This document shows, in pieces, positions 44,597-54,303 of a stretch of 64,000 nt of DNA. This DNA comes from Opitutia bacterium Tous-C4FEB (GTDB lineage: Bacteria; Verrucomicrobiota; Verrucomicrobiia; Opitutales; Opitutaceae). Numbering within the stretch: the stretch's first letter is position 1; the number at the start of each line of letters is the position of its first letter. The notes beneath the pieces are model-generated. The model worked only from the letters and a program-made list of their open reading frames with translations. It had not been told where the DNA came from and made no database searches. The translations under genes and the position numbers were made by a program. The stretch covers positions 124,001-188,000 of the forward strand of contig NEVA01000004.1 in the NCBI GenBank assembly GCA_002304445.1, given 5' to 3'.

Positions 44597-45295
44597 ATGA
44601 AGGTCGCGTTTATCAGTGGTACGAGCATCGTGAAGTCTGCGCTGTTCTCGGCGCGGGAGGTGCGAACGGTCGAGACCAAATATGGACCGGTCACCTACAA
44701 GGCGCAGGGCGATTTTGCGCTGATCAACCGGCACGGCTATGGGGCGCCGGTGCCGCCGCACATGATCAACTATCGGGCAAATCTGCGCGCGCTGGCGGAT
44801 TTGGGCTTTCAGGATGTGGTGTCGCTCAACTCGGTGGGCTCGCTGAAGCCGGAGCTTCGGCCGGGAACCCTCGTTTCCTGCAGCGATTATGTGGGCTTTT
44901 TGGCCGGACCCTCGACCTATTTTGACGACGAGCTGAAAGGCGGTGCGCCCGGAATCGCGAATAATTTGATGCCGTTGCTCATCGCCCGGCTGGCGCCGGA
45001 ATTTACCGTGCAACCCGGGAAGATTTACGTGCAGACGCGGGGCCCGCGCTTTGAGACCAAGGCGGAGATCGCGATCATCCGGCACTGGGGGGACGTGGTG
45101 GGAATGACGGCGGGGCAGGAGGCGGATCTGGCCTGTGAGCTGGGGTTGCGCTACAACTCGATCGCGATGGTCGACAACTACGCGAACGGGATCGAAGGCA
45201 CGGCCATCGACTACGCCACATTTCACGAATTGGTGAAAGACAACCAGTCCAAGGTGAACCGACTCTTTGGGCGGATGCTGGAGATTTTGGGGTGA
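44597..45295 (+). CDS. PNP/MTAP-family nucleoside phosphorylase
   Basis: A 232-residue enzyme of the PNP_UDP superfamily. It has LINRHGYGAPVPPHMINYRAN, a phosphate/ribose-site region seen in MTA phosphorylases, SLNSVGSLKPELRPGTLV, QTRGPRFETKAEI and GMTAGQEADLACELGL. The QTRGPRFET and GMT-QEA elements are typical of 5'-methylthioadenosine or 6-oxopurine nucleoside phosphorylases. It cleaves a nucleoside with phosphate to free base and sugar 1-phosphate. Slightly shorter than most MTAPs (about 270-290). Substrate not certain. Confidence 0.83.
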   Translation: MKVAFISGTSIVKSALFSAREVRTVETKYGPVTYKAQGDFALINRHGYGAPVPPHMINYRANLRALADLGFQDVVSLNSVGSLKPELRPGTLVSCSDYVGFLAGPSTYFDDELKGGAPGIANNLMPLLIARLAPEFTVQPGKIYVQTRGPRFETKAEIAIIRHWGDVVGMTAGQEADLACELGLRYNSIAMVDNYANGIEGTAIDYATFHELVKDNQSKVNRLFGRMLEILG

Positions 45296-45349
45296 TGGCG
45301 GGAGGCGGATTGCTTTGGGCGCGACGTTGGATTTGTTGAATCAACTTTT

Positions 45350-46195
45350 ATGAACAACCAATCGGTCGGAGTGCTCGGACTGGGAATCATCGGCGGGGTG
45401 TGGGCGCGTCACTATGAGGCGGCGGGCGTGTTGGCGGGGGCTTGGAACCGCACGGCGCAGCCGACGTTTCCCCGGTGGCAGGCAACCCCGCTAGCGGTCG
45501 CGCAAGCTTCGGACGTGGTGCAGATCGTCGTGGCCGATCCGCCGGCGGTGCGGGCGTTGCTGGCGCAAATCCTGCCGGCGCTGGGACCGGGAAAAACCGT
45601 GGTCCAATCGAGCACGATTGATCCGAAGAGCAGCGAGGAGTTCTTTGCGGCGGTGACGGCCAAAGGCGCGCGTTACCTCGAGGCGCCGTTTACCGGGAGC
45701 AAGCCGGCGGCGGAGCAGAAGCAGGTCGTCTATTATGTGGGTGGAGACGCCCAGACGGTGGCCTCGCTTGATGGTTTGCTCGGGCTGGTGTCGCTCGTGC
45801 GGCTGCATATCGGCGACCACAAGCAGGCGACGACGCTGAAGCTCGCCATGAACCTGAATATCGCCGCGCAGATGGAGGCGCTGTCCGAGGCGATCACGTT
45901 GGCGAGGTGCGCGGGCATTTCCGACGATGTGTTTTTCGGGGCACTGTCGAGGAATGCGAGTCAGTCGGGACTGGCGAAGTTGAAGGAGCCGAAGCTGCGG
46001 TCGGGCGATTTTTCGCCGCAGTTTTCGGTGAAGCACATGCTCAAGGATATGCGGCTCGCCTCAGGGATCGACGGCACGGAGGGTTTCCCGGTGTTGGCGA
46101 CGGTCCGCGAGCGGTTGGCCGCGGCCGAGCAGGCGGGTTTGGGCAACGAGGACTTCTCGGTGTTAATTAAGCTGCTGGGACCGCTGTCGAAGTAA
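45350..46195 (+). CDS. NAD(P)-dependent beta-hydroxyacid dehydrogenase (HIBADH/GLYR family)
   Basis: A 281-residue cytoplasmic reductase. The N-terminal Rossmann fold begins VGVLGLGIIGG (GxGxxG at 10-15). The second conserved block is YLEAPFTGSKPAAEQKQ, and the catalytic lysine block TTLKLAMNLN has Lys164 and Asn168. The C-terminal helical domain is as in 3-hydroxyisobutyrate, tartronate-semialdehyde and glyoxylate/succinic-semialdehyde reductases. A small palindrome GTTGA-A-TCAAC (45335-45345) sits just before the ATG. The gene is convergent with the PBP2 gene. Confidence 0.87.
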   Translation: MNNQSVGVLGLGIIGGVWARHYEAAGVLAGAWNRTAQPTFPRWQATPLAVAQASDVVQIVVADPPAVRALLAQILPALGPGKTVVQSSTIDPKSSEEFFAAVTAKGARYLEAPFTGSKPAAEQKQVVYYVGGDAQTVASLDGLLGLVSLVRLHIGDHKQATTLKLAMNLNIAAQMEALSEAITLARCAGISDDVFFGALSRNASQSGLAKLKEPKLRSGDFSPQFSVKHMLKDMRLASGIDGTEGFPVLATVRERLAAAEQAGLGNEDFSVLIKLLGPLSK

Positions 46196-46248
46196 GAATT
46201 GGTCCGCGGCGGGCGAGCGAATCGTTATAGTCCGCGGGCGGGTGGAGG

Positions 46249-48237
46249 TCACTCGACCTTGAACGGCGTGATCTTTTGATCGGCGGGACGATTTTTGTTT
46301 TCGAAATACTTTTTGATCACGGTCGCGGCCACCGGGCCGGCGTTGCGGCCGCCGCCGAATTCCTCGCCGATGGTGTCGCCTTCGATCATGACGGCCATGG
46401 CGATCTCGGGATTGTCGGCGGGGGCGAAGCAGATGAACCAAGCGTAGTTGATGATGCCGGTCTTGCCGTCCTTGGTGACGACTTTTTGGGCGGTGCCGGT
46501 TTTGCCGGCGAGGCGGACGCCGGGGATTTTGAATTGGTCGATGTTGAGCGCCTTGGCCGTGCCCTCGGTGACCGTCAGCACCATGCCTTCGACGAGGGCG
46601 GAGCGTTGGGCGGGGGTGAGCCCGATGGATTCCGTTTTGAGGGTGGGCGCGTCGGGGCGGTGAACGAGCGTGGGCGGGGTGTGGACTTCGTTGCGCGCGA
46701 CGGAAGCGGCAAAGCACGCCATCTGGAGCGGGCTGACGAGGACGTAGCCTTGGCCGATGGACGCGTTGGCGGTGTCGCCGGGAAACCACTTTTCTCCGAA
46801 CACCCGTTCTTTGTAGTCGGAATCGGGCATGATCATCCGCCGCGTTTCATTGGGCAGCTCGATGCCGGTGCGCTCGTGGAGGTGAAAGCGGCGGCCCTCG
46901 GCGGCGAGGCGTTCGTGGGTCATCAACCGGCCCGCCGCGAAATAGTAGATATCGCAGCTTTGGGCGATGGCGCCGGGGAGAAGAATTTCACCGTGGCGAC
47001 CGCGGGCGTTGTTGCAGACGAACGGGCGGTTGCCGATGCGGACGGTGCCTTGGCAGTTGTCGAGAGGCTCGGCCGGGTCGATGACGCCGGCGCGCATGCC
47101 GGCGATGGACGTGAGGATCTTGAAGGTGGATCCGGGCGGAAAGGCACCGCTGATGGCAAGATTGGTCCAGGCGCCGCGGGCGGTGATGTCGGCGGCCTCG
47201 GCGTGGCTCAGGCGCGGGGCGAATTTCGCGAGGTCATAGTCCGGCTTGCTGGCGAGGACGAGGACCTCGCCGGTGCGGACGTCGATGGCGACGGCGGCGC
47301 CGACTTGGTCGCCGATGGCCTGTTCGGCGGTGAGTTGGAGGTCGAGATCGATCGAGGTAACGAGATTCTTGCCCTGCACGGGCAAGAGAGTTTCGACGGC
47401 CTTGGTGTCGCGGAGCCGGTAGCCGAGAGGATCGACGCGGAAGACGGAGCCGCCGGCTTCGCCTTGCAGGAGATCATCAAACTTAAACTCAAGGCCGTCG
47501 CGGCCGATCGAGCCGCGCATCTTGAACGTCTTGAGGTCGGAGCCGGAGAGGTTGTCGGACTCAACGTCCTCGTTGATACCCACAAACCCGAGGGTATGTG
47601 AGGCGGTGGAGGCGTGGGGATAGTCGCGGGTGTTGCTCGTATAGAGTTGCAGGGGCGAGACGACGGGAAGGCGTTCGATGAGGCGGGCGTAGTCGGCCGG
47701 CGGAAGATCCTCGATGAGCGGGTAGGGCAGCAGGAGGTCGCGGGCGAAGTGTTTGTTGAGGCGTCCGGCATCGACCTTCAGGTCGCGGCCGAGGATGGCG
47801 TTGATCTGTTCAAGGTAAGACTGGACGACGCTGACCCGGGCTAACGTCCAAAGCTGATCGGCGGTGGGCAGCTCCTTGTCGTCGGACTCGCGGTAATTTT
47901 TTCGGATTCGAATGAACTCGGTGCGGAAGCGCGAGCGAAGTTCGTCGAGGTAGAGCACGACGGCGAAACGGGGACGGTTGCCGACGAGGAGTTCGCCGTG
48001 GCGGTCGTAGATGTTGCCGCGGGGTCCGGGGACCAAGATGCGGCGTTGGTTCTGGGCTCGTTCGCGGTCGTGGTAAAGATCGCCGCGGAAAAGTTGCTGG
48101 TAGGCGAGACCTCCGCCGAGGAGGAGGAGCAGGCCGGCGGTGATGAAATAAAAAAAGACGACGCGGGGATCGTAGCCCTTGTGGGACTCGAAGAGTTTGC
48201 CGGAGCGGTCGGCGAGATTGTGATCGTCGGAGGCCAC
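46249..48237 (-). CDS. mrdA: Penicillin-binding protein 2 (elongasome transpeptidase)
   Basis: A 662-residue class B PBP. A short cytoplasmic N-terminus is followed by one membrane span (about 27-45) and a dimerisation domain with RGNIYDRHGELL. The transpeptidase domain has SxxK at Ser370-Lys373 (PGSTFK), SCD at 427-429 and KTGT at 579-582. It crosslinks peptidoglycan during side-wall growth with MreB/C/D. Translation likely begins at a GTG (48237), 6 nt after the mreD stop. It is the last gene of the mreC-mreD-mrdA group. The usual rodA neighbour is absent. Confidence 0.94.
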   Translation of the reverse strand: MASDDHNLADRSGKLFESHKGYDPRVVFFYFITAGLLLLLGGGLAYQQLFRGDLYHDRERAQNQRRILVPGPRGNIYDRHGELLVGNRPRFAVVLYLDELRSRFRTEFIRIRKNYRESDDKELPTADQLWTLARVSVVQSYLEQINAILGRDLKVDAGRLNKHFARDLLLPYPLIEDLPPADYARLIERLPVVSPLQLYTSNTRDYPHASTASHTLGFVGINEDVESDNLSGSDLKTFKMRGSIGRDGLEFKFDDLLQGEAGGSVFRVDPLGYRLRDTKAVETLLPVQGKNLVTSIDLDLQLTAEQAIGDQVGAAVAIDVRTGEVLVLASKPDYDLAKFAPRLSHAEAADITARGAWTNLAISGAFPPGSTFKILTSIAGMRAGVIDPAEPLDNCQGTVRIGNRPFVCNNARGRHGEILLPGAIAQSCDIYYFAAGRLMTHERLAAEGRRFHLHERTGIELPNETRRMIMPDSDYKERVFGEKWFPGDTANASIGQGYVLVSPLQMACFAASVARNEVHTPPTLVHRPDAPTLKTESIGLTPAQRSALVEGMVLTVTEGTAKALNIDQFKIPGVRLAGKTGTAQKVVTKDGKTGIINYAWFICFAPADNPEIAMAVMIEGDTIGEEFGGGRNAGPVAATVIKKYFENKNRPADQKITPFKVE

Positions 48238-48243
48238 GGGCGG

Positions 48244-48753
48244 CTAGGCGTAGCGGTGGGTGTCGTCCGCGATGAGCGCGAGCGCACGGGCTTGGATCGC
48301 AAAAAACCACGGGGCGATGAGCGCTAGGCAGACTTGGGAGCAGGCGAGGTCGGCGAAAAGGCGCGGCCACATACTGGCCGGGGCGGGAGAACGGGCGACC
48401 TGGGTGAATGAGAAAATCAGGAACAGGCCGAGGTTGGCGAACAACGCGATGACCACTCGGCTCAACGTGTCGTCACGAGGGATGCGGTCGCGGAAGTTAA
48501 AGACGACCGCGTGAGTGAGCGCGAAAAGCAGGGCGTGGGTTCCGAAACTGACCGGAGCGACCGCGTCGAAAAACAGGCCTCCGCAAAAACTGGCGAGCAG
48601 GCCGGTTTTGAGGGGAAGCGTGATGGCGGGAAGCGTGACGGCGAGCGCACCGACGAAGACGTAGAGGCGCCAAGGCGCGAGCGCATGATTGAGCTGCGCG
48701 GTGACCGCCCAAAGCAGGAGCGTTGAAAGAAAAATGAGGCTGAAGCGGAGCAA
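48244..48753 (-). CDS. mreD: Rod-shape-determining protein MreD, TTG start
   Basis: A 169-residue membrane protein with about five hydrophobic spans. The MreD-like central block is LLASFCGGLFFDAVAPVSFG, then THAVVFNFRDRI. It links MreC/MreB with the cell-wall synthases. The only plausible start is a TTG at 48753; no in-frame ATG or GTG is available near the N-terminus. It sits between mreC (73 nt upstream) and mrdA. Confidence 0.88.
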   Translation of the reverse strand: MLRFSLIFLSTLLLWAVTAQLNHALAPWRLYVFVGALAVTLPAITLPLKTGLLASFCGGLFFDAVAPVSFGTHALLFALTHAVVFNFRDRIPRDDTLSRVVIALFANLGLFLIFSFTQVARSPAPASMWPRLFADLACSQVCLALIAPWFFAIQARALALIADDTHRYA

Positions 48754-48826
48754 AGTGGAAAGGTGTGAGAGCGGCGAGCGGGTGTGGAAAACGACGGGCG
48801 AAGAGATCGGGTGGGTAGCGGGTCGT

Positions 48827-49654
48827 TTAGTAAGACTCGAGTGGGACGAGCACGGTGACCTCGGTGAGGGCGGCGAGCCGGTCGTCGAGCTTGACCTCGC
48901 CGGACTTGAAGAGGCCGTCGGTGCTGGGCTCTACCTTGATCACGGAGCCGATGGTGAGGCCTGGAGGGAAGACGCCGCCAAGGCCCGAGGTGACGAGGCG
49001 CTTGGTGGCGCTGGCGCTGGCAAAGATGTCGAGCGGGACAAACTCGATCACGCCGCCGGCCGAGCCGAAGGTGGGATTGAGGCCGCCTTGGTAACTGATG
49101 GGCCGGATATCGCCCTCGACGACGGCCGCGAGGCGCACGGTCTGACTGCTGATCAGGTCGACGGTGGCGGTGTAGGCAAAGACTTCGCTCACGCGACCAA
49201 CGACACCCCCGCTAAAGACCACGGGGGAGCCGACGATGAGGTTAAAGTTTTTGCCTTTGCGGATGGTGAGGCGTTGCCACCAGCCGGAAAAATCGCGGCG
49301 CACAACGCGGGCATGTTCGGAGCGATAGCCGGTGTAGGACGGGAGGCGAAGAATGGCTTCGAGGCGGGCGATCTCACCCTGCATCTCGACGTTTTGTTGG
49401 ACGGCAAGATCGTAAGAGGCGTTGAGGCGGGCGAGATCGCGACCGGCCTCGATCAGCTCACTGTTCGAGCGGAGACGCAGGGACCAGTATTCTTGGAGAT
49501 CGCGGGCGTAGGACGCAGCGACGCTGACCGGGGCGGTGAGCTCGAAAAAAGACGCTCGGGTGAACGTCTTGATGACGGTCGGCACGATGAGCCAAGCGGC
49601 AACGACAAGCCCCAGCGTGAGAAACGGGCGGGCTTGATCTAAGCGTTTGGGCAT
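48827..49654 (-). CDS. mreC: Rod-shape-determining protein MreC
   Basis: A 275-residue protein with one N-terminal membrane anchor (about 10-28), a coiled-coil-like region containing LAVQQNVEMQGEIARLEAIL, and the periplasmic beta-domains with KGKNFNLIVGSPVVFSGGVVGRVSEV and RLVTSGLGGVFPPGLTIG. The pattern and order match MreC, the periplasmic scaffold of the elongasome. It starts 266 nt after the end of mreB, an unusually wide gap for this cluster. Confidence 0.92.
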   Translation of the reverse strand: MPKRLDQARPFLTLGLVVAAWLIVPTVIKTFTRASFFELTAPVSVAASYARDLQEYWSLRLRSNSELIEAGRDLARLNASYDLAVQQNVEMQGEIARLEAILRLPSYTGYRSEHARVVRRDFSGWWQRLTIRKGKNFNLIVGSPVVFSGGVVGRVSEVFAYTATVDLISSQTVRLAAVVEGDIRPISYQGGLNPTFGSAGGVIEFVPLDIFASASATKRLVTSGLGGVFPPGLTIGSVIKVEPSTDGLFKSGEVKLDDRLAALTEVTVLVPLESY

Positions 49655-49920
49655 GGGGCGTGGGTTTAAGCTAAGAGAATGTTATCTTTAGCGCGCCGAA
49701 ACCGGCGTGGCGATCAAGCCATAGAAAATTCTACCGGAACTGATGCGAAGCTTCCGCTCAGCGCGGCAAATCATGACGCAACAGGTTCCCTCGGACCGGA
49801 CCCAAAACGAAAGAATCTGAGATGAACATTTGCGCCAGGAATATCCGTGCTGGAGCGGACTTGGGTCCAGGCGGCACGGCGGAGATAGGATACCGCAACC
49901 TAGTTTGGCGTGGCCAAGAA

Positions 49921-50934
<1,014 letters not shown>

Positions 50935-51112
50935 GATTAGAATGGTCGGGACGCAGGAGTAGCGGCGATTCCGCCGACGGAACCGAATCTGTGGCACTCC
51001 GGAGTGTCAACGGGGGAAACGGCCGATTTTCGCTCTCAGGGTAGGTCAAGAATGCAAGCTTATCGACCGATCAATCAGCCGAGCCGGGGTGCTCTGGCGG
51101 GAAACTCCCGGA

Positions 51113-51700
51113 TCAGTTCTTTTTCCCGGCAGCTCTCTCTTGATCGGCTTTTTTCTGGGCCTCTTCGTAGGCTTTGCGCTGTTGAATACCGATTTCCAGC
51201 AGATCGCTGACGAGCATCCGGGCTTCGACCTCCTGCTGGGCAATGGAGCCGGGCGCGGGGGGAGGTTGGGGGATGCCTTGGGTGATCATGGGCGCTGTGA
51301 CCGGCGAGGCGAATCCGGCGGCGGCGGTGCCGGCGGTGTTGGTGCCGGCGGCGACCGAAGGCTTGCGCATGCGGAGCGTTTTCTTCTGACCGCCGACGGT
51401 GATCGTGGCTTCTTCTTTCGCGGCGTCGAACGCGACGATCTTGATGCCCTCGACGGTGGCGTCGACCGCGATCCAATGGCTACGTTTTGCCTGTGAGTCG
51501 TAAACGCACACCAGAATCTTTTTGCCCGTGGAGCTAAAGCCCTTGAGTTCGAACGTATCGTTGGCCGGTTGATCGGCTGCGACCGCGCCGGGTGCGGGCA
51601 TGAAAGGAGATTCCTTTGGCAAGGCGATTTGGGCGCGGGCTCCGATGGCTGTAAACAAAGCCAGGGCGGCAAAGAATCCGATTGAAGGTGCGCGTTGCAT
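51113..51700 (-). CDS. Hypothetical secreted protein, about 195 residues
   Basis: The ATG at 51700 begins a signal peptide (ending near GARAQ). A small beta-rich part follows (FELKGFSSTGKKILVCVYDS, then TVEGIKIVAFDA with ITVGGQKKTLRMRK), then an Ala/Pro-rich linker and a charged C-terminal helix (residues about 150-195, EAQKKADQERAAGKKN at the end). The beta part resembles the small SH3-like segments of type II/IV secretion accessory proteins, but I do not recognise a family. It lies upstream of mreB in the same direction and diverges from nuoA. Confidence 0.7.
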   Translation of the reverse strand: MQRAPSIGFFAALALFTAIGARAQIALPKESPFMPAPGAVAADQPANDTFELKGFSSTGKKILVCVYDSQAKRSHWIAVDATVEGIKIVAFDAAKEEATITVGGQKKTLRMRKPSVAAGTNTAGTAAAGFASPVTAPMITQGIPQPPPAPGSIAQQEVEARMLVSDLLEIGIQQRKAYEEAQKKADQERAAGKKN

Positions 51701-51826
51701 GGAGATGAGACGCTGTGGGTTTGGCGGGGTTGCGTCAAATGCCGAGCTGACCAAAGCGGTGAAACGAACGACACCTGAAATTCCCTCTTGTCTCGCATTG
51801 GCGGGTCGGGCCATTTCTTCGCGGAC

Positions 51827-52201
51827 ATGACATCCGAAGCGTATCTCCCTTTTCTCATCCAAGCACTCTTGGCCGGCGGAGTGACGGCATTTGTGATTGG
51901 GGCGAGCCACTTTTTCGGTCAGCGAGCCAAGCTCAATAAAATCAAGGATACGGCCTACGAGTGTGGAGTGCCGTCTGAAGGTTTAGTCCACACCCGCTTC
52001 TCGGTTAAATTCTTTCTCACCGCGCTGTTGTTCATGCTGTTTGATTTGGAGATCGTGATTCTGGTGCCGTGGACGTTTATTTACCGCGAGTTTCTGGCGA
52101 ACAACATTCCGATCATCGGTCCGATCATGTTTTTTATCGGGGTCTTGGTGCTGGGCCTTTTCTACGAGGTGAAAAAGGGCGCATTGGATTGGGAAAAGTG
52201 A
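51827..52201 (+). CDS. nuoA: NADH-quinone oxidoreductase subunit A, standing alone
   Basis: A 124-residue membrane protein with three spans. Its hallmark segments are YECGVPSEGLVHTRFSVKFF, containing the conserved Cys, and LLFMLFDLEIVILVPW with acidic residues. Together with subunits B, C, D and others it builds the quinone-reducing complex I. Here no nuoB or other subunit follows; the next gene (26 nt downstream) encodes a diadenylate cyclase fusion. The remaining subunits must be elsewhere. The ATG at 51827 fits the family N-terminus. Confidence 0.92.
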   Translation: MTSEAYLPFLIQALLAGGVTAFVIGASHFFGQRAKLNKIKDTAYECGVPSEGLVHTRFSVKFFLTALLFMLFDLEIVILVPWTFIYREFLANNIPIIGPIMFFIGVLVLGLFYEVKKGALDWEK

Positions 52202-52227
52202 CCGGGATGGGTTGAAATCGGGCTATT

Positions 52228-53571
52228 ATGCGGCTGGAAAAAATCATCGCCCGAAATCGAATTATCGATTTGCGGAGCGTTGATTTGGAAGGGGCATTGC
52301 AGGAATTGCTGACGGTGAGCGTGGCGAGCTTCCCCGACCTGAAACCGGATGCTTTGCTCAAGGGATTGTTGGCGCGCGAGAGCACGATGACGACCTATTT
52401 GGGGCTCGGCGTGGCATTGCCGCATGTGCGGGTAAAAATGCCCCGCCGGTATATTCTCGCGATCGGGCGCAGTCGTGCGGGGATCAAACACGACGGCGCG
52501 TTGGCCGAAGAGCGGGTGCATTTGATCGTGATGTTGATCGCCGGAGAAAAGGCCCGCGATTACCTGCAAGTGCTGGCCTCCATTGCCCGGCAGGTAAAAG
52601 AACAAACGATGGTCGATGGTCTCGTGCGGGCGCCGGACCTCGATGTGTTTTACGAGCGGTTGGTCGGCGGCTTTGGCGCGGTGCGGCCGGTTTTGGCCCA
52701 GAGGAATCGCGTAAACCGGCTGATGCTGCGCGAAGCGATGCGGGTGACGCGAGGGGCGGATTGCAATGCCCTGATGGTTTTTGGGGATACGTTTGTGGGA
52801 GGCATCGACCGCGGCGCGTTTGACGAGAAGTTGAAGACGATCCTGGTCACCCGCAACCCGATCGAGCCCGGTGAACACGAGCACGAGTTTTCCGAGACGA
52901 TCCAAGTTCGCTCGTTTTCGAACCAGCGGATGGCGCAATTGCGCAGCGCCATCCTCGTCGCCCTGACCCGCGGGGTTCTGAAATTCACGGACCGGATCTG
53001 CTGTCTGGATGGAATGAGCGGGAGCAACCAGTTCGACACGTTGGTCGTGGTCGACATCGAGCGCGAGTTTCAGACTCTCCTGACTGGCCAGACTGCGGAT
53101 CTTCTACCCGAAGATGTTAAGCCTGAGGTGCTCGAACGGGTGTTGGCGGTAGCGACTGAGCTCGCGGTTGAGGGGCGGGAGGGCCGGCCGGTCGGTTGTC
53201 TGTTTGTGGTCGGCGACACGGAAAAAGTGGCGGGCCTGAGCAAGCCACTCGTTTTGAATCCATTTTTTGGCTACAAGGCCGAGGAAAGAAATATCCTGAA
53301 TCCCTTTATGGATGAGACGGTTAAGGAATTTTCGTCCATCGACGGAGCCTTTACCATCCGTGGCGACGGCGTCGTGGAGTCAGCGGGTAGTCTGATCCAA
53401 GCGATGGATAACAACCATGCTTTGCCGAGCGGTTTGGGGAGCCGTCATGCGGCGGCGGCGGCGATCAGTATCGCGACAAACTGCATTGCGATCGTCGTTT
53501 CTTCGAGCACGAGTCAGGTGACTCTTTTCCGCCGGGGTGTGATGCTGCCTCTGACCGAAAAGCGGCGGTGA
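52228..53571 (+). CDS. c-di-AMP synthase with EIIA-like and PK_C-like domains (EIIA-PK_C-DAC fusion)
   Basis: A 447-residue soluble protein in three parts. Residues 1-150 resemble a PTS EIIA-2/PtsN domain, with LGLGVALPHVRV placing His66 at the phosphorylatable position. Residues about 160-285 resemble the pyruvate-kinase C-terminal-like alpha/beta domain seen in archaeal DacZ/CdaZ (ADCNALMVFGDTFVGG, KTILVTRNP). Residues about 300-440 are a DisA_N diadenylate cyclase domain: GREGRPVGCLFVVGD, DGA at 372-374 and GSRHAAA at 404-410. It should convert two ATP to c-di-AMP, possibly controlled by PTS-type phosphorylation. No membrane span. 26 nt downstream of nuoA. Confidence 0.85.
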   Translation: MRLEKIIARNRIIDLRSVDLEGALQELLTVSVASFPDLKPDALLKGLLARESTMTTYLGLGVALPHVRVKMPRRYILAIGRSRAGIKHDGALAEERVHLIVMLIAGEKARDYLQVLASIARQVKEQTMVDGLVRAPDLDVFYERLVGGFGAVRPVLAQRNRVNRLMLREAMRVTRGADCNALMVFGDTFVGGIDRGAFDEKLKTILVTRNPIEPGEHEHEFSETIQVRSFSNQRMAQLRSAILVALTRGVLKFTDRICCLDGMSGSNQFDTLVVVDIEREFQTLLTGQTADLLPEDVKPEVLERVLAVATELAVEGREGRPVGCLFVVGDTEKVAGLSKPLVLNPFFGYKAEERNILNPFMDETVKEFSSIDGAFTIRGDGVVESAGSLIQAMDNNHALPSGLGSRHAAAAAISIATNCIAIVVSSSTSQVTLFRRGVMLPLTEKRR

Positions 53572-53662
53572 TGGGTGACGGACCGTTTTTGCCCCGTGAA
53601 AAGATTGGAGTTGCAGGAAGGCGGTTGCGGGCTTTGCTCTGACCCTTCACCTATTTAACACC

Positions 53663-53827
53663 ATGCAAGAAGTCGTCACACTAGAATGCACCGAAGCGAA
53701 GAAAGAGGGCAAACCCGCTTCCCGCTATCTCACCTTCCGTAATAAGAAGACCGTCACCGAGCGCATCGAGAAGAAGAAGTATAATCCCTTCCTCAAGCGC
53801 CACACGCTGCACAAAGAGATCAAGTAA
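53663..53827 (+). CDS. rpmG: 50S ribosomal protein L33
   Basis: A 54-residue basic protein ([20 protein letters not shown] and then [10 protein letters not shown]), with the typical [17 protein letters not shown] end. The single Cys means it is the zinc-independent form, lacking the CxxC pairs. A small r-protein of the 50S E-site region. It has its own strong terminator 38 nt downstream, and no Shine-Dalgarno sequence precedes the ATG. Confidence 0.93.
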   Translation: MQEVVTLECTEAKKEGKPASRYLTFRNKKTVTERIEKKKYNPFLKRHTLHKEIK

Positions 53828-53864
53828 TACTTCGAATTCCGCCTAAGCGGGGTTTCGTTGGCCG

Positions 53865-53891
53865 AGCCGAACTTTTGAGTTCGGCTTTTTT
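53865..53891 (+). terminator. Intrinsic terminator of rpmG
   Basis: AGCCGAACT and AGTTCGGCT form a 9-bp perfect stem with loop TTTG, followed by a run of six T. A textbook intrinsic terminator just after the L33 gene. Confidence 0.92.
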
Positions 53892-53956
53892 GCGTTTTGC
53901 TCCCGTGAGCCCTTCGAAGACTTTTTGAACCCGGGACTTACTCGCGGGTCGGACAA

Positions 53957-54229
53957 CTAAATCGAAGCAAACGGTGAGCCCGTTGAGCTCGGTCCGGCGG
54001 GGCGCGGGCTGGTCTGCTGGCGCCGGGCGGCCCGCCAGCTTTCGCGGTGTTTCCGAATCCAATCGAGCAAAGCCCGTTCAAAGCCGATATCGTAGCCGAG
54101 GCGCTCCGATTCGAGCCATTTGTGCTTCAAGATTTCTTCCCGCTCCGCAAGGAACTCCTGATAGAGGCTCGACTGCTTCACGAACTCGCGGGACGAAGAA
54201 GAATCGGACTCTTTGGAGGGAGAAGTCAT
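53957..54229 (-). CDS. Small conserved hypothetical protein, DUF4032-like motif
   Basis: A 90-residue hydrophilic protein. The central part (about 22-65) reads LYQEFLAEREEILKHKWLES and continues with a G-x-DIG-x-ERAL-x-W segment, mostly helical. This 'EIL-H-W-S-G-D-G' spacing resembles the C-terminal part of DUF4032 proteins, here as a stand-alone unit. Function unknown. The C-terminus is Pro/Ser-rich and low complexity. It lies between rpmG (convergent) and mrp (same strand). Confidence 0.65.
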   Translation of the reverse strand: MTSPSKESDSSSSREFVKQSSLYQEFLAEREEILKHKWLESERLGYDIGFERALLDWIRKHRESWRAARRQQTSPRPAGPSSTGSPFASI

Positions 54230-54303
54230 GCAGCAAATCGGCGGGAGGTGAAAGTCAGAGCCAGCCGTAGAGTGCTGTCAATGCCCGCGATGTCGCCGAA
54301 TTG

